Origin: Rapana venosa
Lineage: Eukaryota; Mollusca; Gastropoda; Neogastropoda; Muricidae
Length of the DNA stretch: 64,000 nucleotides
Assembly (NCBI GenBank): GCA_028751875.1
Contig: CM054145.1
Coordinates: forward strand, 40,698,616-40,762,615
Direction: 5' to 3'
The notes under the pieces are model-generated. The model saw only the letters and a program-made list of their open reading frames with translations. It did not search any database and had not been told where the DNA came from. Shown here piece after piece: positions 25,037 through 38,732 of the stretch. Made by a program: the position numbers and the translations under genes. Numbering within the stretch: position 1 is the stretch's first letter; each line of letters begins with the position of its first letter.

Positions 25037-27871
25037 CTGAAAAGAAAAAGGGGAAAAAATGTGATATATTATCTTCAAAAAGAAAATGCATTTGAGCATT
25101 TTTACATAGTCTTCTTCTTCATCTGTATAAGAAGCTGTGTGAAAGTGCGGCAGTGTGCTTACTCTTACCCTGGCAAAGACAATTGTGCTGTGTGGTTTTC
25201 TCAAAATTTTGTTTCCACACAGTCTTTAAAAGAATGATTAGTTGATGTATACAGATCATCAACATTTCCACACAGACATGATAACTGCAGTGCAAAAAAC
25301 CCTAAACAAACAAACGTACGATGCATACTTATCTTTTAGAACACAAACTGTAAACTGTTTCACAGGGAAGTATGTGAACAAACATATCTGGATATGTCCT
25401 TTCTAGGACAATATGTGAAACACTATCAGAATACATATTTTTCCGGGAAAAAAACTGGTTTTAAACTACCTCAATAGTCTATTTAGTATGACAGGAAACC
25501 TAAATGGCTTCTGAACCTGCAGGAATTTACTTGTGGAAAACAAATAAAATAGAACATTCAAACATCCAATTGAAAATATTAAAAAATAAAGCAATAAAAG
25601 AATCTTCAGGTCCTAATGGTTATAAATACCTTTTTCATGTTGCTGTTTAATTGCTCACTGTTTTTAAGCATATATATTAATAAATCATGGACTGTCATAG
25701 ATAAAACAATGCACAATAAGCAAAAACAAGAAACAATATATACATAACCTTTGCCAATCTTGGAAAGTTTCTAGAAACTCATCTTAAAATTTTCCTTCTC
25801 TCTATTATTTTCTTAATTTTGGGGGGACTGTCTGTGCCTATTCAATCTGAAAAGAAAATATGAACTGAACTAAAGCTGTAAGTCCGAGTCATTTATACAG
25901 GCGCAAAAATAATGACATTAGTCTTGTGTTGGAATTAAAATTGCTTGAATTACCTTTAGTGACTCTCAACAGCAGTTCGTAATCCACGCCCAGTCCTTGT
26001 GCATTAAATAATCCAATCAACACCACCTGAAATCACACACACACACACGCGTGTGCGTATGCACGCACACACACACACAAACGAAAACAGATATACTGGA
26101 GACCCTTCATGATAAAATGGATCAGATGTCATTTTGAAAAGTTCTGTATAAAAGGGGAAAAAAACAGCGAAAGGGGGGATATTGTTGAATTTGGGATTTG
26201 ACTGTTTTAATTTGCAGACCCTTGTCCACAAGTGTTACTGTGAAAAAATCCCTCAACTCTAAGTGTTGTTCTCCGATGCTTGTAACAAACTATGATCAAA
26301 CTTTACTAGATTCAGCTGTCAAACATATCATTAATGTTGACAGGATACAAATTCTTTGAATTTTGATCATTCTGATGTGCGTCTTAGAATATGTTGCACC
26401 TTTTGCACTGTTAAAATCAGATTTTTTGTCTATAAATCGGAGGGTTGCACCTAAAAATAAGAAATGGTTTATAACACACAGAATATCAAGGCATAGTATC
26501 AGTGCAAGAATATAAAGCAAAAAATACCCCCATAAAAATCCCAAAATTCTTACCTTATACCCAAACAATTTGGTGACATGAGCAAACAATTCAAAGCAGA
26601 TGTCAAGAGAGATAGCCTCCCCTTTTGTGGCAGCCACCATGCTCCTGGCAGCGTATGACCCCATCTGTCGTGCCTGGGTCCACAAACGTCTCTGAAAAAG
26701 AAAAGAAAAAGATCAGAATAAAAGAAGGATTAAGTAGATTAAGTTTGGGAAATTGTTGCCTGGGTCTCACTGTCTGTCACATTGATTTGCACTATTTTAC
26801 GTTTACTTGTTTTTTTAGCTATGCTTGCTTGCAATCAATATGAATTTCTTTTGTGCATTTGAGATCTATATTTTTTAAAAACCCACCCCCACATTCACTT
26901 AACCACCAGTGATGGTCTGGAAGCCAGGCTTTCAGATGAGATTATTTTTTTATTTAGACAATAAACAGAGGTCCCCTGTGCAACACACACTTACTGCACA
27001 TAAAATGACCCAACTGGCAACAAGAGAGTTGTCAGTCCCTAGTGAAATTCTGAAAAAAAAAGCCGCTTTCATAGAAACACAAACAGTCTGTTCCAACACT
27101 ACCATCTACAAAGAATCCTTGCACAGCTGTCTGTTTCCCCTCTTTCAGCTACTCTCAGCTGCTGTCCATTCTATCCCATCCCATTCCAGCCCAGCTTGGG
27201 GCCAGCTGGCGCTAACTATAGCAGGAACTGACCACACTGGACTTGGTAAATGGAAGGTAAAGGTGTCCCATAACCTATACGGTTGTAGGGGAGCGAGGCG
27301 TCAAGAGACCTCACTTCTCTAGGGGCCAGCATATTGAGGGTGGCGCCCATCTCCTCTCCCTTGCTGCTTTACCTTCCCTGACACCTAAAGAGGGCAGGTA
27401 CCCATTTACCACTGGGGCTGTGCTGAAGCCAAGGCGCGCAAACGGTCACCCATCCAACTAGTGACTATGCTCAATGCTGCTTAACATTGGCTGGGAGAAA
27501 GTGAGTGTTCTGACCACTGAGCTATCCCAGGAAGTGCTAATCACAGCACTGGGCCCTAAACCCTTGTCTGAGTTATGCTGAATTTGCATGCTGTGCTTGC
27601 TCTGAACAGCTTCTGGTTTACCATGAGGATGTCAGTCTCTTCTCTCCACATGCGAGTGACTCACCTGCAGCCACAAGTCAGCCAGTTGCCATGATGCAGT
27701 GCACACGTCGCCTGCAGCATACACATCAGCTATCGTCGTTTGAAATTTGTCATCGACTTTTAGTCCCCCATCCTCTGCAATCTCAAACTGAAACACATGC
27801 ATGCATGCGCACACACACACACACGCATACATATATGAATGTAAGTTTTAAAAAAAAACACACCCAAAAAT

Positions 27872-27922
<51 letters not shown>

Positions 27923-30900
27923 AATGATGATTTGCAACTAAATTTCCTCTAAACCTGGCATGCTGGTCAGAAAATCACAACAGTACTGTGCATAACACAT
28001 GAACAAATAAAATCAACATGAGCAAGTCAACAGAAAGATTCATAAGAATTAATAAAGACCAACAGCTTATAAGTATAAACCAAACGGTCTGTCTGTCTAA
28101 AATGACTGTACATGAAGCCACTTCCAGAACACGAGACAGCCATGGAAGCAGAGTTATTTTGTCTCCATCTTTTATCCCCCGTGGGAATGCCGGGGCCTGT
28201 CAGTGTAAATAGCATCCCCACCTTCTAGAAATTCTGTGCTTGGAATTCCCTCTTTTCTATCCCTCTCTTTGTTTCAGCCTTATTCCTTTTCTTTCCTTTC
28301 CTATTCTTTTCCTTTGTCTATGTTCTGCCTTCTTGGTCCATTCTCATCCGTCTTTTCCAGAAAGACTTGAAAGATAACAATGCTCTCCTACTCCCAAGTT
28401 GGATGCGCTGGGCCTGACTTGTCAGGTGCTTAACGGCAGCGTGACACATTTTTGCTCCTATGACAGACAACAGTAGTTGCTGTCTGAGCATCTGATGTAG
28501 AAGAAGACTATAGTTATGGTTAACACAATATCTGAACTTGTTATGTTTTTTTTTTGGATTGTGAATCAATCGGTTGTTCAGCGACTATCATTGTATGTGT
28601 TTGCATAATTAGATTTCATAAGTTGCTACATTTTACACTTCCCAGGTAAAAAAAACCAAAAAAAACCCAGCATACCGTTCTTCATACTCACACAATTGCC
28701 GGTGACAAAAGGTTCGGTGTAAGGGGTGACACCTGTGGCACTGACCACCAAATCACTGCCATACACTTTGCCATTAGTCAGTTGTGTGTACACCTTCCAA
28801 CCTGAAACATCACCACTGTATCACAAACTGTTGAATTCAGTTCATACACAAATTCAATACATATCATGTAACTATCTTAACCAAAATAAAAGTCCCTAAG
28901 TAAATGTGTGTACTTAGGAGATGGTAAAGCTTAGTGGTCGAAGTAATCGCTTTCCCTAAGCCAAGGTTAAGCAGCATTGAGTGTGGTTACCTAGAGGATG
29001 GGTGACCGTTTGTGTGCCTTGGCTTCAGTACAGCCCCCCAGCTGAAAAATATGGGTACCTGCCCTCTTTAGGGTCAGGGAAGGTAAAACAGTGATGGAGA
29101 GGAGATGAGTGCCACCCTCAATATGTTGGCTCCTAGAGAAGCTGAGATCTCGGACACCTCACTCCCCAGGTTACGTGTGTAAACTCACAGCGTGCATCTT
29201 AGAAATGAAGATTTGAAGAGAGAGAGTCAGCAGTCAATAGATTGTGAGAGTCTAGCAGCAAGTAAGCTGTGGGTCTGAGACCCCTGGATGGTGAAAAGGA
29301 AGAGGTAAAAATGAAAGGCTCTGGGGATGAAGGCTCAATAACTGAATGAAAAACCAGCACGCATTCAAACAGCACAATTTCATGTTTGTTTAATCTGTGC
29401 TCTAGTCTCCCTCTTTCATCACTATATTTTAAAAATTCAAATATATAATAACAAATGTCTAAGCATGACACATTCCTCAAATCTTATACAGTGAAGACTT
29501 CTGCCCCTTTGTCAAGCTCAGAATATATTAAACAGAACAGACTATAGTAACACTTTGAACGATCCACACACGACTGTATTTTTGTTTTGCTTTTGAAAAC
29601 TAAACTTGTGAAAGGACAGAAAATATACCAAAAATGTGGGTCACCACTTCAAGAGAGAAAATATCTTTAAACAACACTTCCATATTTTTTATTATTCGTT
29701 TTTTGTTAATTGGAAAAGAGAAGCACTCAGATGCATTTGTGCACACACACACTAATACACACTCCCCCCCCCCCCCCCCCCCCCCCCACACACAAACACA
29801 TTCACCCCCTCCATCCTGACAGCCATACCCTGCGGAGGTTGGTCAGAAAAGCCAGGAGGGGTGTCAGGCTGGAGGCCACTCTGTGCCAGCTGTGTGGGAT
29901 CCATCACCTCTGCCACCTCCACACTGTACTCCACATGCACTGTGCCACACGCCTGCAGCAAACAAACACACGCGCACACACACACAAAATCTTCGATGAT
30001 CTCCTATTAATGTGTAGCTTCCATTGGCTTTCAACTCCTGAGAAAGCCCCCCAAATCTAAATTCACAACCTACAGAACTACATATTCTTGGGAATGGGCT
30101 CTCACACCTTTATCTCAAGATGACATCACTTTAGATTTTGTTTTCTTTCTTCCTATTTCGCATCTATAGAGAGTGCATACCAAGTCTTCATGAAAGTCTA
30201 TAAACAGGAGAATGCAGCATTAGAATTCATTTCAGAAAGGGTTTTCTCCCATCATTTAGCACTGCAACTTATCAGTAGGTGATGTCCAGTGGATGTTCTA
30301 TTTGAAAAGGCACTACTAAACGTAATGAGAGTGATCCAACAGAAATGTAAAACCGCATGATTAGACACTAGTGACCTCACACTGGTCCAGTATTGGTAAT
30401 TTGCCCCTGAGGATAATCACTTACTGCAGTGAAGTACAATGCATCTTGGTTTGGCTTTAACACTATCACTACATAAATGGAAAGAACCCCTCTTTCCCAG
30501 TACATGTGCACTGTACACATTTTGTCTGCTACTGTAACCCTGTGGTGGGTGAATCGGAGGGAAGGGTTAGTAGATGGCTGGTTACCCTATAACGGGTTAC
30601 TGGTAGGGAAAAGGGTTAATCACTGAATCAAGATGTTAGTAATACAGGGTTGCTCACTACTCCTAAGTTTTCATACAAACTACATGAATTTTGGCAAAAA
30701 CACTCTGAATTTGACAAAGACATTAGAATATTGAAAACCTTCAATGACATCAACATGGGGTGCAAGGCTTAATACAGTAAACAACAAAACAAAACCGAAT
30801 GGCATCCACACACTTTATCTCTTTAAATTCTTCACCACTCTTTCCACAACTAAAACAGTCCAACAGTAAGGCAGAGCCTCTTCTGCTTGGTGACCTTACA

Positions 30901-32665
30901 CTGGCCAAACAAAAAACAACAACACCCCCATTAATTTCATTGCAGGTTCTGGGAGTACACCAGAACAGATCTGGAAGAGTGAATGACATCAGGGCAAGCG
31001 AGCGGCATGAGAACCGCGGCACTGTGATGCTACAGAACAGGAGACAAAAGGTAAGGATCACTCACATCGCCAGAGCCTTTCATCTGTCTGGCCGCAGCCC
31101 AGTCAGGCCCCAAAGCGCTGCCCAGTGTTCTGCTCTCCATCCCTCCTGCCTCCTCTTCTGCGCCGCTGCCTGTGAGCCACACATAAAAACTCTGTGTCCA
31201 ATCCTTGAAAACTTCAACCAGCATCAACAGTCTGATCAACTCAACTCAACTGTCTCCACAGCCACTGTTGTCGGTAGAAGCTCCACGCAATGTCGCTAGC
31301 TAGGGTTTGCTATCTCTCTCTGTCTCAGACAATCATGATCAGTCAATAGAATCTAAGAGGAAAACCATGACCTGACTAGCAAATGAAGTAACCAGAAATA
31401 CAATATCTTATAATATTTGCGGCAATAGTTCACACTAGCTATTAATTTATCAATGAAGTCTTACAAACCAGCTAGTATTAGAGAGCAGAGATCTCAATTG
31501 TGCGATCTGGAGAAAAAAAAACACACCTTGCTATGTTCGAGTATTTATTTATTTATTTATTCTTTTATATCGAGAATAATGGAATAAGCACTCATGTGCT
31601 TTTTACATCCAGTCCCCGTGTGTATGCGGTTTTGTAAATTTTGTCATCTGTTTCCACCGGCACACAATGGCCTACTCTTCCAAAAGGCAGAACAGGATTT
31701 AACATGTGCGCAAGATGTTCTGCATGTGTTTGAACATGGGGCCTCAGTTTATAGTCTCATCTCAGTCTATAGGTCTATGACATTCAGTTAGTTTTTTTAT
31801 GGCTTCTACAGCCAGTCCCACAGCAAAGAAAAGAAAGCTGAAGAATCCCGGAGTTATTATCTTGTTGGATCTTTGATTTAGAGTTTTAGAACACACATCA
31901 CAACTTAAAAAAAACTGGCCAGGCTTTCAATAAAACCCCAATCACTGTCATTTCTCACAGAAATGCAGTATGTTGGAGGAAGTCGTGTTTTTTCCCGGCT
32001 TCTTCACAGTTTGACTGGTACTCAGCAGTACCTCTTGTTCGGCAAACACTCATACTGCAACTATCGCTGTCTGTAATATGAACGAAGATGCACTGCGCTG
32101 CCGTTAAGCACCTGACAAGCCAGGCCCAGCACATCCGACTTCGGCATCAGCAGTACAAAATCAACTTACACCTTGACGGCCTACAAACAAAATAAGCGCG
32201 CCTTCTCAGGAGTCAAAACTATCACCTAACAAACAAACAAACCAGCAAGGTAAGACCACAGTTCACCTTCTTCATCGACGGTGTATTTCTGCCTCTTGAC
32301 CGTGGCGCTGGCTTCTTTCTTCTCCTGGTCCAGGTGAGGCAGGAAAAACTGGGCCGCTCCCTCGTCCACAAAGGTGCTGCTGATGGCTTTGTGCTTGATG
32401 GCCCAGATCACCTCGCAGTCCTCCACCTCGTAGCTAGCCAACAGCGCGGAGAGATCCAGATCAACAATGAGAGGGTGGGAGAGAGAGAAGGAGGGAGGGA
32501 GGGAGAGGGAGAGGAAGAAAGGGAGAGGGGGAGGGAGAGAGAGGGAGAGAGGGGAGAGGGGGAGAGGAGAGGGAGAGAGGTGGAGAAGGGGGGGGAGAGG
32601 GGGAGAAGGAGGGAGGGGAGAGAGACAGACAGACAGACAAAGAGAAACAGACAGAGAGAGGGAGG

Positions 32666-32741
<76 letters not shown>

Positions 32742-33078
32742 GAGACAGACAAAGACAGACAGACAGAGAGAAGAGACAGACAGACAAGACAGGCAGACAG
32801 ACAGGCAAACAGTGAGAGTGAATGAGAGAGACAGACAGACAAAAGATCTTTTGTTGCTCATATGTCCAGCATTGTTGGGTTTGTGGATTTCTTACATAAC
32901 AGTATGACAAGTTTTTGTCATAATGTTCTCCATCTAAAGGCATTCCTATTTGTCCACCCGCGTCTGTATCTGTTCATCTTCCTCCCTTCGCTTCTCTCTC
33001 TCACTCTCTCTATTCATTCTGCCCAATACCTTCAGGCAATAAATCATATGTACTTAAACGATGTAAAACTCTGTGTGC

Positions 33079-33109
<31 letters not shown>

Positions 33110-36100
33110 GGGGTGGATTGGGGAGGGGGGGGGAAGGGGTGTTCCTCTGCTGGAGCCCCGAAGCTCACCAATGGTGAGATTTTCTGTATGTGACCATTTT
33201 CCCCCACCATTTAGGTAACCACATTCTAACTTTGGGGATAAATCTGTGTATGAAGACAACAAACAATATCAGCCACTGGATCCTCCTGAGTGATAATACC
33301 TTATGACAAGTTGAGGCTTCCTTTACAGGAATATAAAACAACAGCAACAACAATAACAACACAAAAACCAACAAAGAAAACCAACAACAACAACAAAAAA
33401 CAGAGTGAGTGCAACAAAGTTGCTTCATTATGTAATGAGTTTTGATGAAATTTTACTTACACAAGTTCTGAAGCAATGCCTCCATTTCCCACCACCACAA
33501 TTCTTTTTGCTGCCCTAAGTTTCTTCTGAAAATCCTGTAAACATATGACAACGATCGCAGAATACAGACAGATTCAACTTTTGTACAACTGCCTAATTCT
33601 GTAAAACTGTTTAAAAAAAAAAGGTTTTGTTTAATCGCAGTCACCTATTGTCAGTATCTTTGCTGCTTCATATAAAAATAAACATAACAGACTTTTTGCA
33701 TTCAAAATACAAATATTTCAAAATCTAAACATATAGAGCATTAACTGTTGACAACTTTTGCCACAGAATTGGAAATGTGTGAAATGCATAAAATAAGCTG
33801 CCTTTCAAACAATGAAGAAAAGCCAGCAACAGAGGGTGACTGAGCATTATTTCCCGTGATTCTTTCCGCTAGGTCAGAAATGCACAGCAGTGTGTATATC
33901 GCTTTAGTTTAAAATGTCTAACTTATGGGTGAAACAAACTGACTAGAACAGCTTTAAGGCATTTGTTGTTTTTATCTTGTTCTGTCAGATTAGAAATGCA
34001 CATTGAGAACAATTTTACTGTGTTGTGCAAACTACAACAAACGTTAAAAAAAATATATAAACTGTTATTCTTTTGAAATGTGTCTGATATATGCCATCTA
34101 CATTCTTTTCTTCTTTTTTTAAAATATTTGTTATGTAATGTGATTTAAGCTACCTCTGAAAAGAGACAGGAAGATGCTCAATAAATATGCAACATTATTA
34201 TTACTATTATTATTACTATTATTATTATTACTATTATTATTATTATTATTATTATTATTTCCTACTCTCTTTTTATTTCATTTCACACCATTTCAATTAC
34301 ATGAATTTTCTATCAAAGGCTATTTTCCCTAATCACAACCATTTTTTCTTAAGACAGTAATCAGAATATATTTTGAACTCTAATAAAGTAATTCTTCACA
34401 TTTTACATTGTACAAAAAAAAGGACAGAATATGTCGTTCACACTTTACCTTCACACTCCCTGTGTCCCGAATGCCTACCACATGGGGATTGCTTCCTGGG
34501 ATCAGCTGTGACACCAAAAGGATTATGTGTAGTACATTGCAGACAGTATAGTACACAGCAACTTACATGAAATACAAACTCTGAATAAAACAAAAAATTA
34601 ACATAAAATGTTTCAATCAACTGGATTTTTTTCGTTCTCAAAACTCCCTTTTTTATGCTCGACACTTAGTATGATAACTCCTTTACTATACAGACATGCT
34701 TACCATTGAAAAAGATATTCATTCACTTTTTGGGGGTTTTGTTTTTTGTAGGGATACGGTCAACATTACACAACTAAATCTGAGACAGTTTGGTAAAAAA
34801 AAAAAATCTTTTTGGTATATATACATATATATAACTTTTCAGAACTGTTTGACCGAGTGTTGTCATTAAACTTTATAGACAGTACAGTATAAAGAACATC
34901 TGAAGTGTAAATTCCAAATAAAAAGAACAAGCAAAGAACTAATATTTTTCACCATCATTTGGAGCTTGTTTTATCACATGTTTTCAATATCAAATGTTAT
35001 ACTCAGTTCCCTGGACCTTGTGATTAATTAATTAGAAAAAGAAAGCACTGGTAAGATATCCAGCAGGTGGACAAAAAACACGAACAGTCTTAGGTTTAAT
35101 TCCACCTCAACACACACACACCCTCTCTCCGTTTCTCTCTCTCTTTTATATATCCCTAAGGGCGGGGACTGGATGTAAAAAAGCACATGGGTGCTTATTC
35201 ATTATCCTTGAAATAAAAGATTTTGTCATTGTCATTGTCATTGTCCAATCCATGCACATAGCATGACAGAAAAATCTGAGCGCTGACATGGCAAATACTT
35301 TACAGACAGAAAACAATACACAGTTATGCTGCAGTAATACAACAATGGTAAGCCACAAAAACAAAAGACAACAAAAACAAAATAAATGTGGTCAAAGTGT
35401 CTGGCATATTGTGACAATTTTTCTCATTTCTTATTACACTGCATGTACACACACACACACAATAATAATAATAATAATAATAATGATAATAGTAATACTA
35501 CTACTACTGATAATAATAATAATAATGATATATGGAATTTATATAATGCTGAATCTTGCAAAACAAACAAATCGAAGCGCTTGCACTCAAATCATTTGCA
35601 CACATGCAACTTGCCTCAAATATAATGAATAACAGATTTCAAATGTATGCACGTGTGTGCGCCCACACACATGTATATACATGCACATGCACGCACACAC
35701 ACATGCATGTGTGCTTACAAGCACACACACTCTCCCTCCCCCTCTCTCACTCTCTCACACACACACACAACATATATAAAGTTCTAGAAGTACTTACTTT
35801 TGGCTTACCCCCAGTACAAAGGCATAGTTTGTTGTAGTGAACTGTTCTTCGATCGGATGTTGTCACAGTCTGCAATGACAAAACATACAATAACATCCAT
35901 GTTGACATAAAATTATAAACATTTTGCACTGGTTACCTCACAGACATGGAACAGCATAGAGGTCAAAATGCTGAATTTTGTGACCTGACAGTAACTGAGG
36001 GCAAAAGGTTCGAGTCTCTGTTGTAGCATCCATCTCAATGGATTTTTTTTGGTTTTGCTGCCTCATCTTCTGTGACGTTCCCGACCCACTGTTCCCACAC

Positions 36101-36481
36101 TGCTCATTTCAACCTCCTTTTGTCACAGCCATACCCAGATTTATTATGTCGCATCCTCAGGGTCAGAAGACCACAGGAAGCCTGTCAATAGGTCAGGATT
36201 TTTTTTTCTACAGGATTAACACTGATTCTGACTCCTTTCTGCAGCAATTTTTTGGAAGGAGACAATAAACCACGTTCAGAGTACAAACACATGCATAGCA
36301 TCTTATGCAGACATGTTTAAAAACCCATCCCTGGTTGTTGTTGTTTTTTGTAGAAGACGAGGCCAACTATATATAGTATATATGCACAGGAAAAAGATGG
36401 AGGTTTGCCATCAGCTTATGACAGCATACTAGCGTTTGTTGTCTGTATTGTAGTTAGGCATAGTTTTCATGGATGATGATG

Positions 36482-36527
<46 letters not shown>

Positions 36528-36592
36528 GATGGTGATGATGACAATAATGATGATGACCATGACGATGATGGTGTGTGTGGTGTGTGTGTGAG

Positions 36593-36662
<70 letters not shown>

Positions 36663-38430
36663 TGTGTGTGTGTGTGACTGTGTGTGTGTGTCACTCTGTG
36701 TGTGTTGTGTGTATGTGTGTTACTCTGTGTGTGTGTCTGTGTGTGTGACTTGTGTGTGTGTGTGCTGTATGTGTGTTGCATGTGTATGTGTGTATGTCTA
36801 TATGTGTGTGTGCATGAATGTGTACGTTTGTACACACACGCACACACACTTCAAACAATAATAAGTGCATATAATTCCAGGATTAAGTAGATGCTGAAGC
36901 CTTAAAATTTATCCAAATTTTAACAAAAAACATTTTTTTAAAAACAACAACAAACAAACAAAAAAAGCAGTAAACAAACAAACAGCAAAACAAAACAACA
37001 ACAAAACCCAACTCTGAGCACCAGACAGATCACCTTGGCAGCGGCTTGCAGAGCAGTGACAGCAGTCTGGAGAACCAGCACATTGGGGCACTGTGACTCC
37101 ACAGCTGAGATGGGCTTCTCCTCCACATCAAACGTCTCCAGAGTTCTGGACACCTGAACACCAAACTTCAGATGTAATATAATGTTGTATAATGAATATT
37201 TTTTAATTATCAAAGAATCAACAATGGTCAAGGATAAAAAAGGTAAGAGTGGCAAATGCTCTCAAAAAGCATTGTAAAGGTTAAAGTTGTAAGGCATAAC
37301 CTAAGAAGGGCTAGCTAACTGAATAACTCTGCCAATGTACTGTAACTTTGTATCACTGCTTTCACCTGAGTATAATTACTCAATTTACTGTGGTCATTTT
37401 TACAATCTGTACCAGTTTGTACTTTGTGTAAAGCAAACATGTTCCCAACACCTTCTTTAATTAGATTAGTGAATATGAAAAAAGCCAGACCTGTGTGCAA
37501 ACACATACCCAGGCAAGATCTCTAAAAAATATATATTAAAAAAAAGAGAAAAAAACACCATTCACATTCATGATATTGTGCAGAAGAGTAAATCAACTAC
37601 CAATGTTTCTATAGTATAACAGCTAATATAAAATTGGATGACACAAACACACTTGCCATACAACCTGGAGAAGGATGGGCTCAGCTAGACCTGTTGAACT
37701 TACCCTAAATAAACTGTTTGAGAAGTTTAGCACAGTGTTCTTATCATGACTTATGTAATGATTCATGAATAATAAAATAGACATGAAAAAGTCAAGTGAC
37801 CACCAAAACAAAGTGCTGCTTTACCTTCTGATAGTTTGTGACAGCTTTGACCAGTGGAGATGCTGTGATGAGGATGATCTTGGCTTCAGGACATTCACTT
37901 GCCAACTGAGACAGCAACAACAATAAAAATTCTTTTAATCAATATTATACTTATAACCATGTCATTTATTTAATTTATTATAAGAAAGATAATGTACTGA
38001 TGACAAAAGAGAAGAAATGTTTCATATCTTAACTAAATAAAATAGAACAACTTATAACCCACATAAGAAATAAGAAAAAAGATATAACAAGAATTATGGT
38101 GGGAATAATAGTTTAATACCCATTACACTCTATTTCAAATTTGATGGGTCAAAAGCACAGTTCCCTAGTCTCTTCTCCCCATCCCTATGTGATGTCCCTA
38201 GCAAATTTCCCCTTCTAGCAGACATGATTTAAGAAAAAATGCTATGTCTAGTAATCCTTTCGTAAGAATTAAGGTGATAGTACTGGACCAGAGGAACCAA
38301 AAACAAATAAAAAAAAGATGAGAGTGACACTAACACAGTAACACAACAGCAGCACTGAAGCTGAAGGTTCCATATCCAGTACATAAAAAAAACTGAACAA
38401 TAACTTGGACATCATTTAAAAGTGGTGTGT

Positions 38431-38473
<43 letters not shown>

Positions 38474-38660
38474 CACTGTGTGTGTGTGTGTGTGTGTGTG
38501 CCACTGTGTGTGTGTGTGTGTGTGTGTGTTCCATGCCTGTAAATGATTGAGTGCAATCCCTTCGATTTGTTTGTTTTTTACAAGATTCAGCGCTATATAA
38601 ATTCCATATATTATTATTATTATTATTTGTGTGTGTGTGGTGCCACTGTGTAAGAGTGTC

Positions 38661-38732
<72 letters not shown>

